A DNA stretch of 64,000 bases from Shinella zoogloeoides (GCF_022682305.1 NZ_CP093528.1:1625501-1689500), one strand, 5' to 3'; shown: positions 1 through 11,874, numbered from the stretch's first letter. The notes: generated by a model from the sequence alone, not told the origin. A program made the numbers and translations.

Positions 1-750
1 GCGGATGTGGCGCGCCGTATCGCGCACGAGATCAAGAACCCGCTGACGCCGATCCAGCTTTCCGCCGAACGCATCCGTCGCCGCTATGGCAAGCAGATCG
101 ACCAGGAGGACCGCGCGGTCTTCGACCAGTGCACGGACACCATCGTGCGGCAGGTCGAGGATATCGGCCGCATGGTCGACGAGTTCTCGGCCTTCGCGCG
201 CATGCCGAAGCCGACCAAGGAGCGCTCCGACCTGCGCAGTATCCTCAAGGATGCCGTGTTCCTGCGCGAGATGGGCAATACCCATGTCGTCTTCCGCAAG
301 GAGCTGGGCGATGTGGCGCTGTCGGGTCTGTTCGACGCGCGCATGCTCGGCCAGGCTTTCGGCAATCTCATCAAGAATGCGGTGGAGGCCATCGAGGCTT
401 TGCCGCCGGAAGCCTCGCGTGACGAGCGCAAGATTCTCGTCCGCGCCGAGGCGGACGATGCGGGACGCCGCTTCGTGGTCGATGTCATCGACAACGGCAA
501 GGGCCTGCCGACCGAGAACCGGCATCGCATTCTCGAACCCTATATGACGATGCGCGAGAAGGGCACGGGTCTTGGCCTCGCAATCGTCAAGAAGATCATC
601 GAAGACCACGGCGGGCAGCTCGAGCTGCATGATGCGCCTGCGGACTTCGATCACGGCCACGGGGCGATGATCCGCGTGATCCTGCCCTATGAGGAAACGG
701 TGGCCGCCGATGCGGACAAGAAGAACAAGGAAATGAGCCATGGCCTCTGA
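1..750 (+). CDS. ntrY: NtrY sensor histidine kinase, C-terminal part (5' end outside window)
   Basis: This is the kinase core of the NtrY membrane sensor, which phosphorylates NtrX in nitrogen and redox control of alphaproteobacteria. The reading frame is open from base 1, so the sensor, HAMP and PAS parts lie upstream of the window. The H-box (RIAHEIKNPLTP) with the phosphorylated histidine at bases 25-27 is followed by an N-box (GNLIKNAVEAIE), a G1 box (DNGKGLP) and a G2 box (GTGLGLAIVKK), so DHp and ATPase domains are complete. The 3' end overlaps the ntrX start by 11 bases, indicating translational coupling. The H-box and the neighbours fit NtrY better than NtrB. Confidence 0.93.
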   Translation, partial: ADVARRIAHEIKNPLTPIQLSAERIRRRYGKQIDQEDRAVFDQCTDTIVRQVEDIGRMVDEFSAFARMPKPTKERSDLRSILKDAVFLREMGNTHVVFRKELGDVALSGLFDARMLGQAFGNLIKNAVEAIEALPPEASRDERKILVRAEADDAGRRFVVDVIDNGKGLPTENRHRILEPYMTMREKGTGLGLAIVKKIIEDHGGQLELHDAPADFDHGHGAMIRVILPYEETVAADADKKNKEMSHGL

Positions 751-2104
751 TATTCTTGTGGTGGACGACGAGGAGGACATCCGCGAGATCGTCTCCGGCA
801 TCCTTTCCGACGAGGGGCATGAAACGCGCACCGCCTTCGACAGCGACAGTGCGCTCGCCGCCATCAGCGATCGCGTGCCGCGCCTCGTCTTCCTCGACAT
901 CTGGATGCAGGGCAGCAAGCTCGACGGCCTCGCGCTGCTCGACGAGATCAAGAGCCGCCATCCGGACCTCCCGGTGGTGATGATCTCCGGCCACGGCAAT
1001 ATAGAGACCGCCGTTTCGGCGATCCGGCGCGGCGCCTACGATTTCATCGAGAAGCCCTTCAAGGCCGACCGGCTGATCCTGATCGCCGAGCGGGCGCTGG
1101 AAAATTCCAAGCTGCGCCGCGAGGTGACGGAACTGAAGAAGCGCTCGGGCGATCCGGCCGAGCTGATCGGCACCTCCGTCGCCGTCTCGCAGCTTCGCCA
1201 GAACATCGAGAAGGTCTCCCCGACCAACAGTCGCATCATGATCCTCGGCCCCTCCGGCTCCGGCAAGGAACTGGTGGCGCGCATGATCCACCGCAAGTCC
1301 AGCCGCGCGGGCGGGCCGTTCGTCGTGCTGAATGCGGCGGCGATCACCCCGGAGCGCATGGAGATCGCGCTGTTCGGCACGGAGGGCACGCCCGGCCAGC
1401 CACGCCGGACGGGCGCACTGGAAGAGGCCCATGGCGGCATCCTCTATCTCGACGAGATCGGCGAGATGCCGCGCGAGACGCAGAACAAGATTCTCCGCGT
1501 GCTGGTCGATCAGCAGTTCGAGCGCGTCGGCGGCTCCAAGCGGGTGAAGGTCGATGTGCGCATCATCTCCTCCACGGCCTACAATCTGGAAAGCCTGATC
1601 GCCGAGGGTGGCTTCCGCGAGGACCTCTACCATCGCCTCGCCGTGGTGCCTGTGCGCGTGCCGCCGCTTGCCGAACGCCGCGAGGACATCCCGTTCCTCG
1701 TCGACATGTTCATGCGGCAGGTCAGCGAGCAGGCCGGCATCCGCTCGCGCAAGATCGGCGACGATGCGCTGGCCGTCCTGCAGGCGCACGACTGGCCTGG
1801 CAACATCCGCCAGCTTCGCAACAATATCGAGCGCCTGATGATCCTCGCACGCAGCGACGGTCCTGACACGCCGATCACCGCCGACATGCTGCCGACGGAA
1901 GTCGGCGACATGCTGCCGAAGATCTCCACGCAGGGCGATCAGCACATCATGACCCTGCCGTTACGCGAGGCGCGCGAAATGTTCGAGCGCGATTACCTCA
2001 TCGCCCAGATTAACCGCTTCGGCGGCAACATTTCCCGCACGGCCGAATTCGTCGGTATGGAGCGCTCCGCGCTCCATCGCAAACTGAAGTCGCTTGGCGT
2101 ATAA
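740..2104 (+). CDS. ntrX: NtrX response regulator of the NtrY/NtrX system
   Basis: A 454-residue NtrC-family regulator. The receiver domain (about 1-120) has the acidic cluster VVDDEED and the phospho-acceptor D53 in FLDIW. An AAA+ domain (about 145-375) carries Walker A GPSGSGKE near residue 170 and Walker B ILYLDEIGEM. A Fis-type helix-turn-helix ends the protein (GGNISRTAEFVGMERSALHRK). The sigma-54 contact loop GAFTGA is absent: after ALFG the sequence reads TEGTPGQPRRTG. Loss of this loop is known for alphaproteobacterial NtrX proteins and suggests that it does not act as a classical sigma-54 activator. The start overlaps ntrY, and trkA follows 30 bases downstream. Confidence 0.95.
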   Translation: MASDILVVDDEEDIREIVSGILSDEGHETRTAFDSDSALAAISDRVPRLVFLDIWMQGSKLDGLALLDEIKSRHPDLPVVMISGHGNIETAVSAIRRGAYDFIEKPFKADRLILIAERALENSKLRREVTELKKRSGDPAELIGTSVAVSQLRQNIEKVSPTNSRIMILGPSGSGKELVARMIHRKSSRAGGPFVVLNAAAITPERMEIALFGTEGTPGQPRRTGALEEAHGGILYLDEIGEMPRETQNKILRVLVDQQFERVGGSKRVKVDVRIISSTAYNLESLIAEGGFREDLYHRLAVVPVRVPPLAERREDIPFLVDMFMRQVSEQAGIRSRKIGDDALAVLQAHDWPGNIRQLRNNIERLMILARSDGPDTPITADMLPTEVGDMLPKISTQGDQHIMTLPLREAREMFERDYLIAQINRFGGNISRTAEFVGMERSALHRKLKSLGV

Positions 2105-2134
2105 GCCCCTCCGGGATTTGAGGGATTCGACGAT

Positions 2135-3511
2135 ATGAAGGTCATCATCTGCGGCGCCGGGCGCGTCGGTTACGGCATCGCGGAGCGCTTGTCCGAAGAG
2201 GGCAACGACGTGTCCGTGATCGACAACCAGCCTTCGCTCATCGCCGCCATCACGGAAACGCTCGATGTCAGCGGTATCGTCGGCCATGGTGCGCATCCCG
2301 AGGTGCTGGCGAAGGCCGGCGCGGACCAGGCCGACATGCTGATCGCAGTGACGCTGTTCGACGAGATCAACATGGTCGCCTGCCAGGTCGCCCATTCGCT
2401 GTTCAACGTTCCGACCAAGATCGCCCGCATCCGCTCACAGAACTATCTGGCGCCGGAGTATTCCGACCTCTTCTCGCGTGAGAACCTGCCCATCGACGTG
2501 ACCATCTCGCCGGAGGTGGAGGTGGGCAAGATGGTGCTCCGACGCATCTCCTTCCCCGGCGCGACGGATGTCGTGCGCTTTGCCGACGACCGCATCGTCA
2601 TGGTCGCCATCGAGTGCATGGAGGATTGCCCGGTCGTCGAGACGCCGCTGAAGCAGCTCAGCGAACTGTTCCCGGACCTCAACGCCACCGTTACCGGCAT
2701 CTATTCCAACGGAAAGCTCTCGGTTCCGAGTTCTTCCGACCAGCTTCATTCCGGCGATCTTGCCTATGTGGTCTGCGACAAGGGGCATGTGCGGCGCACG
2801 CTCGCGCTCTTCGGGCATGAGGAGCAGGAGGCGGCCCGCATCGTCATCGCCGGCGGCGGCAATATCGGCTACTTCGTCGCCAAGGCCATCGAGGACTACC
2901 AGCCGAAGACCCGGCTGAAGATCATCGAGAGCGACCGCGAGCGCGCCGTCGCCATTGCCGACAAGCTGCGCAACACCGTCGTCCTGCACGGTTCGGCGCT
3001 CGATCAGAAGATGCTGATGCAGGCCGATATCCAGGATGCGGATCTCATCGTTTCGCTGACCAACAACGACCAGATCAACATTCTCGGCAGCGTCATGGCG
3101 CGGCGGCTGGGCTGCAAGCAGAACCTCGTCCTGATCAACGATCCGGCTTATGAGGACTTCACCAAGACCCTCGGCATCGATGCGCATATCAACCCGCGCG
3201 CCGTCACGATCTCCGGCATCCTCCAGCATGTCCGCAAGGGCCGCATCCGCTCGGTCTACGCCGTGCAGAAGGGGGCGGCCGAGGTGATCGAGGCCGAGGC
3301 GCTGGAAACCTCGCCGCTCGTCGGCAAGCCGCTGCGCGAGATCGAGCTGCCGCCCGGCATCCGTATCGGCGCGGTCTACCGCGACCAGACGGTGATCCGC
3401 CCGGACGGCAACACGAAGATCAAGGCGAAGGACCGCGTCGTGCTCTTTGCCGCCGCCGGGGCCGTGCGCCATGTCGAGCAGCTCTTCCGCGTCAGCATCC
3501 AGTATTTCTAG
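2135..3511 (+). CDS. trkA: Trk potassium uptake system NAD-binding regulatory protein TrkA
   Basis: A 458-residue cytoplasmic protein that gates the TrkH potassium channel in response to NAD(H) and ATP. It has two RCK-N Rossmann domains, the first starting with the nucleotide-binding glycine motif VIICGAGRVGYGIAERL and the second near residue 235 with IVIAGGGNIGYFVAKAI. Each is followed by an RCK-C domain, which is the normal full-length TrkA organisation. It lies directly after ntrX, the usual rhizobial order, and probably shares a transcript with it. No TrkH gene is seen in the window, so the channel must be encoded elsewhere. Confidence 0.95.
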   Translation: MKVIICGAGRVGYGIAERLSEEGNDVSVIDNQPSLIAAITETLDVSGIVGHGAHPEVLAKAGADQADMLIAVTLFDEINMVACQVAHSLFNVPTKIARIRSQNYLAPEYSDLFSRENLPIDVTISPEVEVGKMVLRRISFPGATDVVRFADDRIVMVAIECMEDCPVVETPLKQLSELFPDLNATVTGIYSNGKLSVPSSSDQLHSGDLAYVVCDKGHVRRTLALFGHEEQEAARIVIAGGGNIGYFVAKAIEDYQPKTRLKIIESDRERAVAIADKLRNTVVLHGSALDQKMLMQADIQDADLIVSLTNNDQINILGSVMARRLGCKQNLVLINDPAYEDFTKTLGIDAHINPRAVTISGILQHVRKGRIRSVYAVQKGAAEVIEAEALETSPLVGKPLREIELPPGIRIGAVYRDQTVIRPDGNTKIKAKDRVVLFAAAGAVRHVEQLFRVSIQYF

Positions 3512-3518
3512 GAAAGCC

Positions 3519-4382
3519 ATGCCCCGTTTCGCCTATGTCAACGGCCGATATGTCCGCCACGCGGATGCCGCGGTGCATATCGACGATCGCGGCTTCGTCT
3601 TCGCGGATAGCGTCTACGAGGTCTGCCAGATACAGCAGGGCTTCATCGTGGACCTGACGCGCCATCTCGATCGGTTGGACCGGTCGCTGGGCGAACTGCG
3701 CATGCGCTCGCCGATGCCGCGCGCCGCGCTGGTCGCCGTCATGCGCGAGGTGCTGCGCCGCAACCGCGTCGTCAACGGTATGGTCTACTGCCAGGTGACG
3801 CGCGGTGTCGCCCGTCGCGACCATGTCTTTCCCTCGCCGGACGTGCGCCCCACGCTCGTCGTCACGGCGAAATCCCTCAACCCGGCGGCGAACGCCGCGA
3901 AATACGCCGCCGGCATCAAGGCGGCAACGGCGCCCGATAACCGCTGGGGCAGGGTGGACATCAAGACGGTCGGCCTCCTGCCGAACGTGCTGGCGCGCCA
4001 GCAGGCGAAGGAAGCGGGCGCGCAGGAGGCGATTTTCGTCGATGCGGACGGTCATGTGACGGAAGGCGGCGCGACGAACCTGTGGATCGTCGACAAGGCC
4101 GGAAAGCTCGTCACGCGCCCCGCCGACCATGCGATCCTGCGCGGCATCACGCGCACGACATTGATGGACGTTGCCGCCAAACTCGGCATCGAGGTCGAGG
4201 AGCGGCGCTTTACCGTCGCGGAAATGCTGGAAGCCCGGGAGGTTTTCGTCACTGGGGCGACGACGATCTGCCTCCCGGTCGTTTCCGTCGACGGCAAGAC
4301 CATCGCCAACGGCCATCCCGGCATGACCGCGCAGAAAATCCGGGAGGCTTTTTTCGCCGTTGCGGAGAAGACCGCGATTTGA
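3519..4382 (+). CDS. dat: Class IV aminotransferase, D-amino-acid transaminase type
   Basis: A 287-residue fold-type IV PLP enzyme related to D-alanine aminotransferase and branched-chain aminotransferase. The PLP lysine lies in DIKTVGLLPNVLA, followed by the family motif EGGATNLWIV and the phosphate-binding segment ILRGITRTTL. The N-terminal FAYVNGRYVRHADAAVHIDDRGFVF matches the D-amino-acid transaminase group, which interconverts D-alanine and D-glutamate with 2-oxo acids. I chose the ATG at 3519 because GGAAAG lies just before it; an earlier in-frame ATG at 3447 lies inside trkA. It follows trkA after 7 bases, so it is probably co-transcribed. Substrate specificity cannot be read from sequence. 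Confidence 0.85.
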   Translation: MPRFAYVNGRYVRHADAAVHIDDRGFVFADSVYEVCQIQQGFIVDLTRHLDRLDRSLGELRMRSPMPRAALVAVMREVLRRNRVVNGMVYCQVTRGVARRDHVFPSPDVRPTLVVTAKSLNPAANAAKYAAGIKAATAPDNRWGRVDIKTVGLLPNVLARQQAKEAGAQEAIFVDADGHVTEGGATNLWIVDKAGKLVTRPADHAILRGITRTTLMDVAAKLGIEVEERRFTVAEMLEAREVFVTGATTICLPVVSVDGKTIANGHPGMTAQKIREAFFAVAEKTAI

Positions 4383-4478
4383 TACCAAAATCGGCGGTCC
4401 GGCTGTCAAGCCGGGCCTGGGGACATTTATTTTCAGTCAACCGGTCTCAAGGGCCGGCAATCAGAAAGAAGCGGCGCC

Positions 4479-4721
4479 ATGGCGGAACGTTCTCAGAACC
4501 TGCAGGATCTTTTTCTTAATACCGTTCGCAAGCAGAAGATTTCCCTGACGATCTTCCTCATCAACGGGGTCAAGCTGACCGGGGTTGTCACCTCCTTCGA
4601 CAATTTCTGCGTGCTGCTCCGTCGCGACGGTCATTCGCAGCTCGTGTACAAGCACGCGATCTCCACCATCATGCCCGGCCAGCCGCTGCAGATGTTCGAG
4701 ACCGAGGAAAGCGGCTCCTGA
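4479..4721 (+). CDS. hfq: RNA chaperone Hfq
   Basis: An 80-residue Sm-like protein that forms hexameric rings and pairs small RNAs with mRNAs. The N-terminal [15 protein letters not shown] and Sm1 region ([18 protein letters not shown]) are followed by the Sm2 motif [10 protein letters not shown], the diagnostic Hfq signature. The C-terminal tail is short, as in other Rhizobiales. The 96 bases before it probably hold its own promoter. hflX follows 77 bases downstream, the conserved hfq-hflX pairing. Confidence 0.98.
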   Translation: MAERSQNLQDLFLNTVRKQKISLTIFLINGVKLTGVVTSFDNFCVLLRRDGHSQLVYKHAISTIMPGQPLQMFETEESGS

Positions 4722-4798
4722 CAGGACCCAAGACCATTAGCAAATCCGACATAGCCAAGGATTCCATCGTTCCGGACGCTGAAAAGCACCGGGACGAC

Positions 4799-6124
4799 AT
4801 GCGTGCCGTCGTCATCGTGCCGGTGTTGAAGGCCGCGCGCGGAAAACCCGATCCGGCGGCGCCCGCGCCCCGGTCCGACGAGGCGCGTCTTGAAGAGGCC
4901 ATCGGCCTCGCGCGCGCCATCGACCTGACGATTGCTGCATCGGCCATCGTGACTGTCAGCCAGCCGAAGCCCGGCACGCTGCTCGGCACCGGCAAGATCG
5001 CGGAGATCAAGGCGCTGCTCGACGCGCACGACGCCGGCCTCGTCATCGTAGACCATCCGCTGACGCCGGTGCAGCAGCGCAACCTGGAAAAGGAATGGGC
5101 TGCGAAGGTCATCGACCGCACGGGCCTCATCCTCGAAATCTTCGGACGCCGCGCCTCCACCAAGGAAGGCACGCTGCAGGTCGAGCTTGCCCATCTCAAT
5201 TACCAGCGCGGCCGTCTCGTTCGGAGCTGGACCCACCTTGAACGCCAGCGCGGCGGCGCGGGCTTCATGGGCGGCCCGGGCGAAACGCAGATCGAAGCCG
5301 ACCGCCGCCTGTTGCAGGACAAGATCGTCAAGCTGGAGCGCGAGCTGGAGCAGGTGCGCCGCACCCGCCAGCTTCACCGTTCCAAGCGCAAGAAGGTGCC
5401 GCATCCCATCGTCGCCCTCGTCGGCTATACCAATGCCGGCAAGTCGACGCTGTTCAACCGCATCACCGGGGCAGGGGTTCTGGCCGAGGACATGCTCTTC
5501 GCCACGCTCGACCCGACGCTGCGCCGTATGAAGCTGCCGCAGGGCCGCACGGTCATCCTCTCCGATACCGTGGGCTTCATCTCCGACCTGCCGACCCACC
5601 TCGTCGCCGCCTTCCGCGCGACGCTGGAAGAGGTGCTGGAGGCGGACCTGATCCTCCATGTGCGTGACATGTCCGACCCGGATAACGGCGCGCAGTCCTC
5701 GGACGTGCTGCGCATCCTCGCCGATCTCGGCATCGACGAGAAGGACGGCGCGGAACGCATCCTCGAAGTCTGGAACAAGATCGACCGGCTGGAGCCGGAG
5801 GCGCGCGAGGCGCTGGTGCAGAAGGCCGGGACCCAGCCGAACGTGATGGCCGTCTCCGCCATTTCGGGCGAGGGCGTCGATGCGTTGCTGGCCGAGATCA
5901 ACCGGCGGCTTTCCGGCGTGCTGGTGGACCGCGATGTCATCGTGCCGGTCATGCAGTTGCAGCTTCTGCCGTGGATATACGACCATTCGATCGTCGATGC
6001 CCGCGAGGACCTCGAAGACGGCAATGTGCGGCTGGAACTGCGATTGACGGAAACGGAAGCGGCGGAACTGGATCGTCGTCTCGGCATCGGTCAGAAGCCG
6101 GTGCGTGAGGATTGGGAGCGCTGA
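4799..6124 (+). CDS. hflX: Ribosome-associated GTPase HflX
   Basis: A 441-residue GTPase that binds the large ribosomal subunit and splits stalled ribosomes. An N-terminal HflX domain includes the glycine-rich segment GGAGFMGGPGETQIEADRR. The G domain has G1 GYTNAGKST, G3 DTVGFI and G4 NKID, and the C-terminal PVREDWE end is typical. The first ATG is at 4799, but the frame stays open back to the hfq stop at 4721, so a non-ATG start upstream (for example ATT at 4736) is possible. It lies downstream of hfq as in many proteobacteria and ends just before a large inverted repeat. Confidence 0.96.
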   Translation: MRAVVIVPVLKAARGKPDPAAPAPRSDEARLEEAIGLARAIDLTIAASAIVTVSQPKPGTLLGTGKIAEIKALLDAHDAGLVIVDHPLTPVQQRNLEKEWAAKVIDRTGLILEIFGRRASTKEGTLQVELAHLNYQRGRLVRSWTHLERQRGGAGFMGGPGETQIEADRRLLQDKIVKLERELEQVRRTRQLHRSKRKKVPHPIVALVGYTNAGKSTLFNRITGAGVLAEDMLFATLDPTLRRMKLPQGRTVILSDTVGFISDLPTHLVAAFRATLEEVLEADLILHVRDMSDPDNGAQSSDVLRILADLGIDEKDGAERILEVWNKIDRLEPEAREALVQKAGTQPNVMAVSAISGEGVDALLAEINRRLSGVLVDRDVIVPVMQLQLLPWIYDHSIVDAREDLEDGNVRLELRLTETEAAELDRRLGIGQKPVREDWER

Positions 6125-6151
6125 GGGAGACAGTGGGCCTGTTCGCGCACG

Positions 6152-6221
6152 GCCCCTCATCCCGCTGCCGCGACCTTCTCCCCGCAAGCGGGGAGAAGGT
6201 CGCGGCAGCGGGATGAGGGGC
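6152..6221. repeat. Perfect 34-bp inverted repeat with a 2-base spacer, between convergent hflX and mazG
   Basis: Arms 6152-6185 and 6188-6221 are exact reverse complements separated only by AA. The core (CTTCTCCCCGC on one arm, GCGGGGAGAAGG on the other) resembles short palindromic intergenic repeats that are abundant in Rhizobiaceae genomes. It starts 28 bases after the hflX stop and ends 9 bases before the mazG stop, so it could end both convergent transcripts. Whether it is a dispersed element needs a genome-wide count. Confidence 0.85.
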
Positions 6222-6229
6222 AATCCCTC

Positions 6230-7066
6230 CTACTTCGCCAACTGCCGCTCGATCCCCTTTGCCGCCTGCCACAGCTCTTCCATCCGCTCCAGCGTCGCCT
6301 CTTCAAGGCTCTCGCCATTGGCTGCGAGCGTGTCCTCGATATGCGAGAATCGGTTGCGGAACTTGGTGTTCGTGCCGCGCAGCGCCATTTCCGGGTCCGC
6401 GCCGACATGGCGCCCGATATTGACGAGCGCGAAGATCAGGTCGCCGAGTTCGTCTGCGACGGCCTTCTGGTTGCCGTCACGCAGCGCCTCGCGCAGTTCG
6501 CCGATCTCCTCCTCGATCTTGTCGAGGATCGGCGCGGGCTCCGACCAGTCGAAGCCGACCTTGGCGGCGCGTTCCTGAAGCTTCAGCGCCTCGACGAGCG
6601 CCGGGAAAGAACGCTGGACGGAGCCAAGATGATGATGGAGCGGGTCTTCCGGCAGGCCGCGCTTCGCACGGCGCTCCCGGCGCTCCTGCTTTTCCGCCTG
6701 CTTGATCGCATCCCATTGCAGCTTCACCGCCTCGGGCGTTTCCGCATCCGAGCGGGCGAAGACATGCGGGTGGCGGCGGATCATCTTGTGCGTCACGGCC
6801 TCCACGACATTGCCGAAATCGAATTCGCCCCGCTCCTCTGCCATGCGCGCATGGAAGACGACCTGCAGGAGAAGATCGCCCAGCTCCTCGCAAAGGTCGT
6901 CCATGTCGTTGCGCTCGATGGCGTCCGCGACCTCGTAGGCTTCCTCGATCGTGTATGGCTTGATCGTCTCGAAGGTCTGCACGATGTCCCACGGGCAGCC
7001 GGTTTCCGGCTGGCGCAGGGCGGCCATGATTTCGATCAGGCGGTCGATGTCGCGGCTCGGCTGCAT
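6230..7066 (-). CDS. mazG: Nucleoside triphosphate pyrophosphohydrolase MazG
   Basis: A 278-residue all-alpha NTP-PPase that hydrolyses nucleoside triphosphates to monophosphates and pyrophosphate, a housecleaning and stress function. The first MazG domain contains GCPWDIVQTFETIKPYTIEEAYE, then CEELGDLLLQVVFHA. The second domain near the C-terminus has EEEIGELREAL followed by ADELGDLIFALVNIGRH. Both halves keep the acidic EExxE/ExxD metal-binding pattern, and the length matches the tandem-domain enzyme of Escherichia coli. It is convergent with hflX and lies directly downstream of the deaminase gene. Confidence 0.96.
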   Translation of the reverse strand: MQPSRDIDRLIEIMAALRQPETGCPWDIVQTFETIKPYTIEEAYEVADAIERNDMDDLCEELGDLLLQVVFHARMAEERGEFDFGNVVEAVTHKMIRRHPHVFARSDAETPEAVKLQWDAIKQAEKQERRERRAKRGLPEDPLHHHLGSVQRSFPALVEALKLQERAAKVGFDWSEPAPILDKIEEEIGELREALRDGNQKAVADELGDLIFALVNIGRHVGADPEMALRGTNTKFRNRFSHIEDTLAANGESLEEATLERMEELWQAAKGIERQLAK

Positions 7067-7074
7067 GGCGGTTC

Positions 7075-7662
7075 TCAGTTCAGCGGGATGTTGTTGCCGG
7101 CCTTGCCGGACTGGTAGCTGTCCGAAAGGGCGTCGTAAGCCGCGCGGATTTCGGCGTCCTGCCGGCGCAGCCCCGGCTTGTCGGCCTCATCGGACGTGGC
7201 GATGAGATCGGCGATGGCGGCGGAGTGCCAGAAGGCGTTGGTCTTGGCATAGCCGCCCGGATCGAGCCGGAAGACTTCCTTCAGGATACGCAGGTCGTGC
7301 GGGATGGCGAAGCTGTCGCGCGAATCCTCGTGGCTGAAGAAATAGTAGAAATTGTCGAAGCCGGCCCAGGTGATGGCCGAAAGGCACATGGAGCAAGGCT
7401 CGTGCGTGGAGAGGAAGATATAATCCTTTGTGTCCGGCTTCTCGATGCGCTCGTAGAGGCGCTTCAGTGTGTGCACCTCGCCGTGCCAGAGCGGATTTTC
7501 CGTCTCGTTGTTCGTCTCGGCCAATACCAACGAGAGGTCCGACTTGCGCAGGACGGCCGCGCCAAAAACCTTGTTGCCGGCAGCGACGCCCTCGCGCGTC
7601 AGCGGCAGGATGTCGAATTCGATGACGTCGAGGAGGCGTTTGGCGAGGGCGGCCTGATTCAT
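7075..7662 (-). CDS. Cytidine/deoxycytidylate deaminase-family nucleoside deaminase
   Basis: A 195-residue zinc-dependent deaminase. The zinc site is visible as H60 and catalytic E62 in HGEVHT plus C90 and C93 in EPCSMC. The first motif reads HGE instead of the common HAE, as in some guanine and cytosine deaminase subgroups. The C-terminal 60 residues carry no recognisable domain. It lies 8 bases upstream of mazG on the same strand, which suggests a small nucleotide-housekeeping operon. The base substrate cannot be inferred. Confidence 0.82.
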   Translation of the reverse strand: MNQAALAKRLLDVIEFDILPLTREGVAAGNKVFGAAVLRKSDLSLVLAETNNETENPLWHGEVHTLKRLYERIEKPDTKDYIFLSTHEPCSMCLSAITWAGFDNFYYFFSHEDSRDSFAIPHDLRILKEVFRLDPGGYAKTNAFWHSAAIADLIATSDEADKPGLRRQDAEIRAAYDALSDSYQSGKAGNNIPLN

Positions 7663-7863
7663 GGCGGAAGTCCCGGGTTCTGAAGTCTATGAGGCATCCT
7701 TAGCGGTCGCTGCGGCGGGCAGGCAAGGGCGGCCGGTGACTTATGCTCAAAATGCGGGACCTCTGAGCAAAACAATACGCCCCTTCAAGGCCATTGGAAT
7801 TTCTGTTTCTTTTGTTCCTTGCCGGTTTTCGCGATAGTGCGCACACTTTAACCGGACCAGGCC

Positions 7864-9303
<1,440 letters not shown>

Positions 9304-9304
9304 C

Positions 9305-9619
9305 ATGGCCGACAAGGTTCTGACAGCCAACCGCCTTTCCGACGGAATTTCCGTCTGGCTGGATGCCGCCGGCACCTGGAACGAATCGCTCCAGGCGGCT
9401 TTCGTCGCGCGCCACAAGGAGGCCGTCGAGGCGCTGGAAGCCACCGGCAAGCAGGCCTTCGCCGATAACAAGGTGGTTGACGTCAACGTCGTCGATGTAG
9501 AGGAAATCGACGGCGTGCTGCGCCCGCTGCGCATGCGCGAGCGCATCCGCGCGCTCGGCCCGACCATTGCCTATGCCGCCGGCTATGTCGGCCTGACCGC
9601 GACGGCCGCACCGGCCTGA
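9305..9619 (+). CDS. DUF2849 family protein of the sulfite reduction operon
   Basis: A 104-residue cytoplasmic protein starting 2 bases after the cysG stop and ending 9 bases before cysI. It has no signal peptide or membrane segment. The sequence (KVLTANRLSDGISVWLDAAGTW and a central AFADNKVVDVNVVDVEE) matches the small DUF2849 family, which is found in this position in rhizobia. Its function is not known; the strict linkage suggests an accessory role in sulfite or nitrite reductase assembly or activity. Confidence 0.85.
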   Translation: MADKVLTANRLSDGISVWLDAAGTWNESLQAAFVARHKEAVEALEATGKQAFADNKVVDVNVVDVEEIDGVLRPLRMRERIRALGPTIAYAAGYVGLTATAAPA

Positions 9620-9628
9620 GGATTTTGC

Positions 9629-11302
<1,674 letters not shown>

Positions 11303-11313
11303 GGAGAACGGTC

Positions 11314-11805
11314 ATGACGAAAATCTGGAACGAATCCGGCTTCGTGGCCGACGACCCGTGGATCATCGAGACCGAAGAGGTGCAGGCCGGCTCGAACGAG
11401 AAGGCCATCCTCGGCCTCGACGCTTTTCTTGCGAAGACGGACGGGACGGGCCTCGGCGTGCTCATCAACCCGGCTGATGACGTACGCAGGCTGGAAGGTC
11501 ATCTCGACCGGCTGGCGCTGGTGGCGGTCGCGTTTCCGGCCTTCAACGACGGCCGGGCCTTCAGTCATGCCTCGCTGCTGCGTTCGCGGCTCGGCTTTAC
11601 GGGTGAGGTGAGGGCGGTCGGCGACGTACTGATCGACCAGATCCCGCTGATGCTGCGCTGTGGCGTCGACAGTTTCGCCGTGAGCAATGCAACGGCGCTG
11701 AAGCGACTAGCGGAAAGCCGCCTGCCGGGCATCGACAACCACTACCAGCCGACCGCGCGTCCCTCGCAGGATGTCGGCTCCTATAGCTGGCGGCGGCGGG
11801 CCTGA
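11314..11805 (+). CDS. DUF934 family protein (sulfite reduction-associated)
   Basis: A 163-residue protein 11 bases after cysI. It has no export signal. Sequence features such as GLGVLINPADDVRRLEGHLDRLALVAVAFPAF and the phrase ARLLRSRLGF-type segment SLLRSRLGFTGEVRAVGDVLIDQ match DUF934, a family regularly encoded beside cysI in proteobacteria and sometimes annotated as a sulfite reductase-associated oxidoreductase. It ends the tightly packed cysG operon; the next gene is 222 bases away. Biochemical function is not established. Confidence 0.85.
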   Translation: MTKIWNESGFVADDPWIIETEEVQAGSNEKAILGLDAFLAKTDGTGLGVLINPADDVRRLEGHLDRLALVAVAFPAFNDGRAFSHASLLRSRLGFTGEVRAVGDVLIDQIPLMLRCGVDSFAVSNATALKRLAESRLPGIDNHYQPTARPSQDVGSYSWRRRA

Positions 11806-11860
11806 TTTCAGGCCCGTTTTCCGCTCCCGGCCAGCGAATGGCCGCAATCGCGGTATAGTC

Positions 11861-11874
11861 TTGAGCAAGATCAA
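11861..11874 (+). promoter_or_regulatory. FNR/FixK-type box upstream of fpr
   Basis: TTGAGCAAGATCAA matches the FNR/FixK anaerobox TTGAT-N4-ATCAA at nine of ten conserved positions and fits the rhizobial pattern TTGA-N6-TCAA followed by GG. It lies in the 222-base gap between the DUF934 gene and fpr, 153 bases before the fpr start. If the site is functional, fpr would respond to low oxygen through an FnrN or FixK regulator encoded outside the window. Confidence 0.5.
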
